Of a stretch of DNA of 64,000 nucleotides, positions 58,127-64,000 are shown piece by piece. The translations under genes were made by a program, and so were the position numbers. The stretch comes from JBGPEQ01 sp050180895 (lineage in GTDB: Bacteria; Pseudomonadota; Alphaproteobacteria; Dongiales; Dongiaceae), in contig JBFXDS010000010.1 of the NCBI GenBank assembly GCA_050180895.1, positions 1-64,000 on the forward strand. The letters are read 5' to 3'. The stretch's first letter is position 1, and every line of letters begins with the position of its first letter. A model generated the notes under the pieces. It was not told where the DNA came from. It saw only the letters and a program-made list of their open reading frames with translations, and did no database searches.

Positions 58127-58807
58127 TCAACCGGTGCCGTGCCGCTTCGCCGGCGGCAGGCCGAATGTCTCGCGGGCCGAACGGCCGGCGGCGAGGCTCG
58201 CCTCCCAGTCGGTTTCGCGGGCCAGGGTCGCTTCGGCGTCGGCGATGCGGGCGCGGACGATCGCGGGCGACAGGGCGACGAGGCCGTCGTCGTCGCCGAT
58301 CACGAGGTCGCCGGGGGTGACGAGGCTGCCGCCGATGACGACGGGCCGGTTCACGGCGCCGCGCTCGGCGGAGGACGGGCCGCGCGGCGTGATCCAGCGG
58401 GCGAAGACGGCGAAATCGTCCCAGCCCGCCAGGGCGGCGACGTCGCGCACCGCGCCGTCGCAGACCACGCCGCGGCCGCCGCGCCGGCGCAGATGGCCGC
58501 CGAGGATCTCGCCGATCATGGCGGTCTCGGCATGGCCGGCGGCGGCGATCACCAGCACGTCGCCCGGCTCCACTAGGTCGAGCGCGTGGAGGACGGCGCC
58601 GAAATCGGGCGGCTCGCACGAGGCGGTCACGGCGCGGCCGAACAGGCGCGGCTGCCGGCCCGGCGGACGGAGCGGCCGGATCGCCGGGTCGATCTGGCCG
58701 ACATCGCGGCCGAGATCGACGGCGACCGCCACCGGCACGCTCCGCCAGCGCTCGATCTCCGCCGGCGTGAGGTCGCGCGCGGGCGCGGCGTGGATGGTGA
58801 CGGGCAT
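58127..58807 (-). CDS. RraA-family protein
   Basis: The 226-residue protein belongs to the RraA/MenG superfamily, which includes 4-hydroxy-4-methyl-2-oxoglutarate aldolases, oxaloacetate decarboxylases and RNase E inhibitors. Family segments: LVEPGDVLVIAAAGHAETAMIGEILG (about 78-103), GVVCDGAVRDVAAL (about 111-124) with the Arg-Asp pair, and VVIGGSLVTPGDLVIGDDDGLVAL (about 155-178). It lies four bases after an aminotransferase gene in the same operon, so a metabolic rather than RNase-regulating role is more likely. Confidence 0.85.
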   Translation of the reverse strand: MPVTIHAAPARDLTPAEIERWRSVPVAVAVDLGRDVGQIDPAIRPLRPPGRQPRLFGRAVTASCEPPDFGAVLHALDLVEPGDVLVIAAAGHAETAMIGEILGGHLRRRGGRGVVCDGAVRDVAALAGWDDFAVFARWITPRGPSSAERGAVNRPVVIGGSLVTPGDLVIGDDDGLVALSPAIVRARIADAEATLARETDWEASLAAGRSARETFGLPPAKRHGTG

Positions 58808-58811
58808 GGGA

Positions 58812-60053
58812 TCAGGCCTCCTGCGCCATCTTGCGCACGGCCGCGGCGAGGCGGCGCACGCCTTCGGCCAGCCGGTCCGGCGGGTTGAGGGTGAAGTTCA
58901 GGCGGATAGCGCGGCGGCTGCGCCCGGCGGGATCGAACACGCTGCCCGGCGTGACGCAGACGCCGGCCTCCAGGCCGGCCTGGAAGAGCCGGTCGGTATC
59001 GAGCGCGGGATCGCGCGCCACCGCCCAGACGAACATGCCGCCGACCGGCGCCTCCCACGCGAACCACGCGGCGAGGTGCTCGGCGAGGGCGGCGCAGAGC
59101 GCGTCGCGGCGCGCGCGGTAGAGATCGACGATGACCGGCCGCAGGCGCTCGACCAAGCCGCTCTCCAGCGCCGCCAGGGCGATACGCTGGGTCACTCCAC
59201 TGGTGCACATGTCGGAGCCCTGCTTGGCCAGGGTCAGCGCCTCGATCATCTCCGGCGCGGCGATCACCCAGCCGATGCGGAGCCCGGGCGCGACCTCCTT
59301 GGAGAGCGTGCCCAGATAGACGACGGGACCGTCATAGACGCGGTCGCGCCGGCTGCGGCCCGAGAGCGCGATCAGGGACGGCAGCGGCGCGCCGTCATAG
59401 TGGAGCGCGCCATAGGGATCGTCCTCGATCAGCCAGACGCCGGTGCAGTGCGCGGCGTCGACGAGCGCCCGGCGCATCGGCAGCCCCACCAGCCGACCCG
59501 TGGGATTGGAGAAATTGGGGACGGTGTAGGCGAACTGCGCGCCACCGATTCCCGCGACCGGGTCGAACCCCGGCTCTTCGAGCAGAAGGCTGCGGTAGGC
59601 GGGGCAGCGCGGCCGCCAGGCATCGAGCGCGCCGAGATAGGTCGGGAACTGGCCCGCGATCAGCCCGCCTTCCTCCAGCAGCGCCTTGCCGACGAGGTCG
59701 AGCCCCTGCATCCCGCTCGTGACGATCAGCACGTTCTCGCGCGCCAGCCGCAGCTCCGGCGTGCCGAACCGCGCCGCGAGCGCATCGCGCAGCTCGGGCA
59801 AACCTTCGATCGGGCCGTAGCCGAGGGTCTCCTGCGGATGCCGTGCTATGGCCTGCCACGCGAGCTCCGCCACCTCCGCGGCCGGGTAGATCTCCGGCGC
59901 CGGCAGGCCGCCCGCGATGTTGATCAGCCCGGGAACGCGCCCGGCCGCGAGGAAGCGGCGCGTGACGTCGTTGGTCGCGCCGAGCCAGCGCGCGAAGGCC
60001 GGGCGCGGCGCGATGGCATCCGTCTGCTCGGGCGATGGCGTGTCATCGGGCAT
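58812..60053 (-). CDS. PLP-dependent aminotransferase, class I/II
   Basis: The 413-residue protein is a fold-type I aminotransferase like 2-aminoadipate aminotransferase, without the helix-turn-helix of MocR regulators. It shows NIAGGLPAPEIYPAAEVAELA (about 45-65), VPNFSNPTGRLVG with the PLP/substrate Asn, WLIEDDPYGALHYDG (Asp), and the PLP lysine in YLGTLSKEVAPGLRIGWV. Substrate is not known; the coupled RraA-family gene hints at a keto acid product being cleaved or decarboxylated. Confidence 0.88.
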   Translation of the reverse strand: MPDDTPSPEQTDAIAPRPAFARWLGATNDVTRRFLAAGRVPGLINIAGGLPAPEIYPAAEVAELAWQAIARHPQETLGYGPIEGLPELRDALAARFGTPELRLARENVLIVTSGMQGLDLVGKALLEEGGLIAGQFPTYLGALDAWRPRCPAYRSLLLEEPGFDPVAGIGGAQFAYTVPNFSNPTGRLVGLPMRRALVDAAHCTGVWLIEDDPYGALHYDGAPLPSLIALSGRSRRDRVYDGPVVYLGTLSKEVAPGLRIGWVIAAPEMIEALTLAKQGSDMCTSGVTQRIALAALESGLVERLRPVIVDLYRARRDALCAALAEHLAAWFAWEAPVGGMFVWAVARDPALDTDRLFQAGLEAGVCVTPGSVFDPAGRSRRAIRLNFTLNPPDRLAEGVRRLAAAVRKMAQEA

Positions 60054-60174
60054 GCGCGGACGCTAGCATAGGGCGGATATCGGTCAATCATGGGCGCGTG
60101 CGATGTTTCGATGGACCTTGGGGTCGGGGTGCAACCCGACGCTATCGTTGACCTGTTCCAACAAGCGGATAGAC

Positions 60175-60197
60175 GGGCGAGCGCCGCTCGCTCCTAC
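60175..60197. repeat. Half copy of the GTAGGGGCG palindrome family
   Basis: GGGCGAGCGCCGCTCGC then TCCTAC matches the right arm of the elements at 34902 and 62942 with one change. The left arm is missing; in its place, from 60122, stands a different small palindrome, GTCGGG/CCCGAC. Confidence 0.65.
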
Positions 60198-60279
60198 GGC
60201 CGCCGTGGAGCCGCCCTGCTCGCCGCCGCTCCATCGTCTCGACGACAAAAAGGGGGTGAAAAGGGGACCGTCCTCTTTC

Positions 60280-60603
60280 TCAGCCGATGCCGAGAAACAT
60301 CGCCAGCGATCGATTGACGGCGACGAGCGTATCGCGATCAAGCCGGCCGATGCGCCGACCGATCTTGCCGCGCGGCGCCGTCATCGTCCGGTCGACCATG
60401 ATTTGCGATGGACGGCGCAGACCATTCCCCGGCGTCGGTTGCACCGTGATGCGGAGTTCCGGGGCGTCGTGCAGATCGCCGGTCATCAACAAAACCGTGA
60501 TCGACGTGTGGCCGATGAAGCGATCGGTCTGCACGATCAAGGCCGGGCGCGGCTTGCCAAAGTCGCCGGTCATGGCGACCGTCACGATGTCACCGCGTTT
60601 CAT
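60280..60603 (-). CDS. mazF: MazF/PemK-family toxin
   Basis: The 107-residue protein is a MazF-like mRNA interferase: KRGDIVTVAMTGDFGKPRPALIVQTD at the start, ITVLLMTGDLHDAPELRITVQPTPGNGL in the middle and SQIMVDRTMTAPRGKIGRRIGRL near the end. The Arg of KPRPALI and the Thr/Ser of the third strand, expected at the active site, are present. Its start lies 14 bases inside the antitoxin gene, so translation is coupled. Confidence 0.9.
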   Translation of the reverse strand: MKRGDIVTVAMTGDFGKPRPALIVQTDRFIGHTSITVLLMTGDLHDAPELRITVQPTPGNGLRRPSQIMVDRTMTAPRGKIGRRIGRLDRDTLVAVNRSLAMFLGIG

Positions 60604-60880
60604 CGCGCGCGATGTCGACCATCATCTCGTCGAAGGCGGCGTCCAGCTCTCGCAGGACCCGCGCTTCGTCGCTGGCTGGATCGCCTGCGGCCTTGGCTAG
60701 CAACCGCATTTCCCGGCGCGCCTCCTTGATGAAGTTCGGGTTGTCGGGATCGGGGACCCAAATCTGCACCAGGCGCATGCCCTTGGCCTTGAGCGCAGCG
60801 CGGTGCTTGGCGACGCGATCAGCGCCGGTCAACTTGCGCTTCGCCGCCGACTTGACCCTCTTGCGCCTGGTGGCTGCCAT
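60590..60880 (-). CDS. MazE-family antitoxin (DUF3018)
   Basis: The 96-residue protein is of the DUF3018 antitoxin group: a basic N-terminus (AATRRKRVKSAAKRKLTG) for DNA contact, KHRAALKAKGMRLVQIWVPDPDNPNFIKEARREMRLL, and an acidic C-terminal tail (LDAAFDEMMVDIARDE) that should wrap the toxin. It is followed by the MazF-like gene with a 14-base overlap. The module is next to carA. Confidence 0.85.
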   Translation of the reverse strand: MAATRRKRVKSAAKRKLTGADRVAKHRAALKAKGMRLVQIWVPDPDNPNFIKEARREMRLLAKAAGDPASDEARVLRELDAAFDEMMVDIARDETR

Positions 60881-60978
60881 GCCCGCTCTGCGGCCGTACG
60901 TTTCATGTAACAATCTAGAGCGCGCCGCCAGAACAAGCAAGCAAGTTGCCTGCCGCCGTATGCGCTGCGGCTGCCGCC

Positions 60979-62118
60979 TCAGCGTAAACGTTCCATCAAA
61001 TCGATGAAGCGCTTGAAGAGATAATGGCTTTCCTGCGGGCCGGGCGAGGCTTCGGGGTGGTACTGCACGGAGAAGACCGGGCGGTCCTTCAAACGAAAGC
61101 CCTCGTTGCAGCCGTCGAAGAGCGAGACATGAGTCACCTCGGCCTCCGGCGGCAGCGACTCCGGGAGCACGCAGAAGCCGTGGTTCTGGCTGGTGATCTC
61201 GACCTTGCCGGTGGAGAGGTCCTTCACCGGGTGGTTGGCGCCGCGGTGGCCGCGGGCCATCTTTTGCGTGCGGCCGCCGAGCGCCAGCGCCAGCATCTGG
61301 TGGCCGAGGCAGATGCCAAAGAGGGGGATGCCGCTGGCGAGGATGTCGCGGATGACCGGCACGGCGTATTCGCCGGTGGCGGCGGGGTCGCCGGGACCGT
61401 TGGAGAGGAACACGCCGTCGGGCCGGTGGCGCATCACGTCCTCGGTGGAAGCGGCCGCCGGCACCACGGTCACGCGGCAGCCCTGGTCGGCGAGGCAGCG
61501 CAGGATGTTGCGCTTGGCGCCATAGTCGATGGCGACGACGTGGAACCGCGGCGCGGCCTGCCGGCCGAAGCCGCGGCCGAGCCGCCAGCCCGTCTCGTCC
61601 CATTGATAGGTCTGCCGGCAGCTCACATCCTTGGCCAGGTCCATGCCTTCGAGGCCGGGCCAGGCCGCCGCCTCGGCGACCAGCGCCGCAATGTCGAAGC
61701 GGCCGTCGGGCGCGTGGGCGACGACGCCGCTGGGGGCGCCGCCGTCGCGGATGCGGCGGGTCAGGCGGCGCGTGTCGACGCCGCACATCCCGACGAGATT
61801 GTGGGACCGGAGCCAGGCGTCGAAATGCTGGGCGCTGCGCCAGCTCGAGGGCTCGGTGATGTCGGCGGCGAGGACGCAGCCGCGGGCGGCCGGCGTCGTC
61901 GTCTCGATGTCCTCGGAGTTGGCGCCGACATTGCCGACATGCGGGAAGGTGAAGCCGATGATCTGGCCGGCATAGGAGGGATCGGTCATGATCTCCTGAT
62001 AGCCGGTCTGCGCGGTGTTGAAGCAGACCTCGCCGACGGCGCGGCCCGCGGCGCCGACGCCGCGGCCCCAGAACAGCGTGCCGTCCGCCAACGCCAGCAC
62101 CGCCGTGTGTTGCACCAT
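60979..62118 (-). CDS. carA: Carbamoyl-phosphate synthase small (glutaminase) subunit
   Basis: The 379-residue protein releases ammonia from glutamine and passes it to CarB. The N-terminal domain shows DGTLFWGRGVGAAG and FNTAQTGYQEIMTDPSYAGQ; the glutaminase domain has GICLGHQMLALALGG (nucleophile Cys) and the catalytic His/Glu in VQYHPEASPGP. ATG at 62118 follows GCGGAGAC. carB is nearly 7 kb downstream on the same strand with a toxin-antitoxin cluster between. yqeY is divergent upstream. Confidence 0.97.
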   Translation of the reverse strand: MVQHTAVLALADGTLFWGRGVGAAGRAVGEVCFNTAQTGYQEIMTDPSYAGQIIGFTFPHVGNVGANSEDIETTTPAARGCVLAADITEPSSWRSAQHFDAWLRSHNLVGMCGVDTRRLTRRIRDGGAPSGVVAHAPDGRFDIAALVAEAAAWPGLEGMDLAKDVSCRQTYQWDETGWRLGRGFGRQAAPRFHVVAIDYGAKRNILRCLADQGCRVTVVPAAASTEDVMRHRPDGVFLSNGPGDPAATGEYAVPVIRDILASGIPLFGICLGHQMLALALGGRTQKMARGHRGANHPVKDLSTGKVEITSQNHGFCVLPESLPPEAEVTHVSLFDGCNEGFRLKDRPVFSVQYHPEASPGPQESHYLFKRFIDLMERLR

Positions 62119-62464
62119 GGGAGTCTCCGCTCGCGTCGTTTGCGGCGCTCTTGTCGGGCAGGGCGGGCGGCGGGTCAAGATGCAAATGGCGGCACTGTCG
62201 AGCACCGCGCGATGCCGTTTTGGCACGCGGAGACGCGGAGCCGCGGAGGAGGATTGCATGAGCACTGTGCGTCCTTCGACAAGCTCAGGATGAGGATGTT
62301 TTCTTTCTGGCAGTAAGGCTCTCCCTCATCCTGAGCTTGTCGAAGGACGCAGGCTGCGGCTCCCACGCTCCCCAACCTCTGCGTCTCCGCGTGAAGTCAA
62401 GCGGCGCGCTTGGTCTCGATGGTCGAATCGGCTACCCTCCCTCCGCATCGACGAGTGAGGACCC
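62119..62464. other. Divergent intergenic region between carA and yqeY
   Basis: This stretch holds both promoters and a complete palindromic element at 62268-62351. No open frame looks coding. No PyrR/ArgR-like operator or riboswitch was recognised. Confidence 0.5.
62268..62351. repeat. 28-bp perfect inverted repeat, TTCGACAAGCTCAGGA type
   Basis: Arms at 62268-62295 and 62324-62351 are exact reverse complements. Against the copy at 30400-30475 the arm differs by ACAAGCTC for ACAGGCTC, and the other arm carries the matching change, so pairing is kept. The loops are unrelated. Confidence 0.87.
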
Positions 62465-62920
62465 ATGCTGCGGGAACGGCTGAGCGAAGATCTGAAGACG
62501 GCCATGCGGGCCAAAGAGCAGCGCGCGGTGTCGACCATCCGCATGATCCTGGCGGAGCTGAAGCTGCGCGACATCGCCGCGCGCGAGAAGGGCAACACCC
62601 AGGGGGTGGGCGACGGCGAGATCGTCGACATGATGCAGAAGCTGATGCGCCAGCGCCGCGACAGCATCGCGGCCTATGAGAAGGGCGGCCGGCCGGAGCT
62701 GGCGGCGCAGGAGGCCGAGGAGATCACGGTCATCGAGCGCTACCTGCCGAAGGGGCTGAGCGAGGCGGAGACGGCGGCGGCCATCGCCGAGGCCATCGCG
62801 GCGACCGGGGCCGCGAGCGTGAAGGACATGGGCCGTGTGATGGCGCACCTGAAGGAGCGCCATGCCGGGCAGATGGATTTCGGCAAGGTGGGGCCGCTAG
62901 TGAAGCAGAAGCTCGGGTGA
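62465..62920 (+). CDS. yqeY: GatB/YqeY domain protein
   Basis: The 151-residue protein is YqeY, homologous to the tail domain of GatB (glutamyl-tRNA amidotransferase). The segment MLRERLSEDLKTAMRAKEQRAVSTIRMILAELK and the C-terminal GAASVKDMGRVMAHLKERHAGQMDFGKVGPLVKQKL are diagnostic. Its role is unclear. It precedes dnaG as in many alphaproteobacteria, although here 231 bases with a palindromic repeat separate them. Confidence 0.94.
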   Translation: MLRERLSEDLKTAMRAKEQRAVSTIRMILAELKLRDIAAREKGNTQGVGDGEIVDMMQKLMRQRRDSIAAYEKGGRPELAAQEAEEITVIERYLPKGLSEAETAAAIAEAIAATGAASVKDMGRVMAHLKERHAGQMDFGKVGPLVKQKLG

Positions 62921-62941
62921 GACTGATCGGATCGTGGATCT

Positions 62942-63026
62942 GTAGGGGCGAGCGGCGCTCGCCCATGTCTGATCAGGCTCCGGCGATCAGGGTTGTGGAA
63001 AGAGGGCGAGCGCCGCTCGCCCCTAC
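62942..63026. repeat. 23-bp perfect inverted repeat, GTAGGGGCG family
   Basis: Arms at 62942-62964 and 63004-63026 are exact reverse complements, with the same sequence as the arms at 34902 and 34968. The 39-base loop is different from that of the other copy. It lies between yqeY and dnaG. Confidence 0.88.
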
Positions 63027-63151
63027 GGCCGATAGAATCGACCTGTCGCGGCCTAGCCCTTGAGGCCGGTTATAGAGTAGTATTGCGGACTCAGTGAATC
63101 TCGCGCGTCTGGCGGCGCCGGATATGCAGCAGGGGGCTTAAGCGCCGCGGA

Positions 63152-64000
63152 ATGTCGATCCCGCCGGACTTCGTCGACGAGCTGCGCGACCGCCTGTCGA
63201 TCGCCTCGGTGGTCGGCGGACGCGTCCGCCTGCAGAAGCGCGGCCGCGACCATCTCGGCCTCTGCCCCTTCCACAAGGAGAAGACGCCCTCCTTCACGGT
63301 CAGCGAGGAGAAGGGCTTCTTCCACTGCTTCGGCTGCGGCGCCCATGGCGACGTCGTCGGCTTCGTCATGCGCAGCGACAACCTGTCCTTTCCCGAGGCG
63401 GTCGAGCGGCTGGCCCGCGAGGTCGGGATGCAGGTGCCGGCCACCAGCCCCGAGGAGCGCCAGCGCGAGGAGCGGCGGGCGACCCTGCATTCGGCGCTGG
63501 AGGCGGCCGCGGCCTGGTTCGAGGCGCAGCTGCGCGGCGGAGCCGGGCGGGCCGGCCTCGACTACTTCAAGCGGCGCGGCCTGCAGGACGACACCATCGC
63601 CCGCTTCCGCCTCGGCTATGCCCCGGATGCGCGCACCGCGCTGAAGGACGCCCTGGGCAAGGCCGGGATCTCCGAGGCGCTGATGCTGGAGGCCGGCCTC
63701 GTCATCCGGCCCGAGGATGGCCGTCCGGCTTATGACCGCTTCCGCGGCCGGGTGATGTTCCCGATCACCGACCGCCGCGGCCGGGTGATCGCCTTCGGCG
63801 GCCGCATCCTCGACCAGGGCGAGCCGAAATACCTGAACTCGCCGGAGACGCCGCTGTTCCACAAGGGACGCACGCTCTATGGCCTGGCGCAGGCCGCGCG
63901 CGGCGCGCGCGCGGGCGGCGAGGTCGTGGTCTGCGAGGGCTATATGGACGTGATCGCCCTGGCCGAGGCCGGATTCGCCGGCGCCGTGGCGCCGCTGGGC
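63152..64000 (+). CDS. dnaG: DNA primase, 5' part (runs off the window)
   Basis: The first 283 codons of DnaG are seen. The start MSIPPDFVDELRDRLSIASVV is typical. The zinc-binding CHC2 domain has the ligands CPFHKEKTPS (about 39-42) and CFGCGAHGD (about 59-66). The catalytic core begins near residue 110, and the window ends inside the Toprim domain, at VVVCEGYMDVIALAEAGF, whose Glu is catalytic. The frame is open to the end of the window. ATG at 63152 is the only suitable start. It lies downstream of yqeY. Confidence 0.96.
   Translation, partial: MSIPPDFVDELRDRLSIASVVGGRVRLQKRGRDHLGLCPFHKEKTPSFTVSEEKGFFHCFGCGAHGDVVGFVMRSDNLSFPEAVERLAREVGMQVPATSPEERQREERRATLHSALEAAAAWFEAQLRGGAGRAGLDYFKRRGLQDDTIARFRLGYAPDARTALKDALGKAGISEALMLEAGLVIRPEDGRPAYDRFRGRVMFPITDRRGRVIAFGGRILDQGEPKYLNSPETPLFHKGRTLYGLAQAARGARAGGEVVVCEGYMDVIALAEAGFAGAVAPLG

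Noticed and set aside
58812..60053. MocR-type (GntR) regulator
   Set aside because: The protein starts directly with the aminotransferase domain and lacks the winged helix-turn-helix.

Overview
The window looks like chromosome of a high-GC alphaproteobacterium. The gene order around 60-64 kb (carA, then yqeY and dnaG on the other strand), the type of short zinc-free L36, the lrp/trxB/lysR cluster and the GlcD/E/F set are all typical of Rhodospirillales/Rhizobiales-like genomes. I cannot name the genus. No tRNA, rRNA, CRISPR array or prophage was recognised.

Layout. 0-2 kb: end of an IS110-family transposase, then an N-formylglutamate amidohydrolase / YbdK ligase pair. 2-5.7 kb: a type II restriction-modification operon in AT-richer flanks, with a small third gene. 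5.7-10.5 kb: a CHASE2 adenylate cyclase and a FecR/VWA/cadherin-like surface protein. 10.7-12.8 kb: convergent 4-hydroxyproline epimerase and a DHDPS-family deaminase. 12.9-16.9 kb: EamA transporter, glycerate 2-kinase and pyruvate kinase. 17-22.4 kb: a molybdopterin oxidoreductase, a TPR lipoprotein-like secreted protein, a DUF2817 peptidase and a degenerate EAL protein. 22.7-30.3 kb: glycolate oxidase genes glcF, glcE and glcD, interleaved with two unknown coupled genes on the opposite strand, a small membrane protein and a DUF2066 protein. 30.5 kb: rpmJ. 31-36 kb: a complete CUT2-type sugar ABC importer. 36 kb: a PIN/Phd toxin-antitoxin pair. 36.8-50.8 kb: mostly housekeeping and stress genes (DUF3237, MATE, aspartate aminotransferase, CorC-like, ExoD, an EF-G paralogue, Dps, MsrP, LysR, TrxB, 2OG oxygenase, Lrp, GreA). 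50.9-62.1 kb: carB and carA separated by nearly 7 kb that carries HicAB, HigBA-like and MazEF modules, a solitary XRE antitoxin, DUF429 and HGGxSTG proteins, and an aminotransferase/RraA pair. 62.4-64 kb: yqeY and the 5' part of dnaG.

Metabolic links. GlcDEF makes glyoxylate from glycolate; glycerate 2-kinase and pyruvate kinase can take the derived glycerate to 2-phosphoglycerate and (through enolase, not seen here) to pyruvate. The hydroxyproline genes also feed central carbon, through 2-oxoglutarate semialdehyde. MsrP, TrxB, Dps and the Lrp/LysR regulators form a redox and starvation group.

Non-coding structure is the most unusual part. There are at least four families of palindromic intergenic repeats with compensated arm changes, one palindrome-like insertion inside the glcE reading frame, a four-hairpin block after msrP, a 15-bp stem between the ABC binding-protein and ATPase genes, and a hicA promoter whose -35 and -10 each overlap a palindrome and which appears to give a leaderless mRNA.
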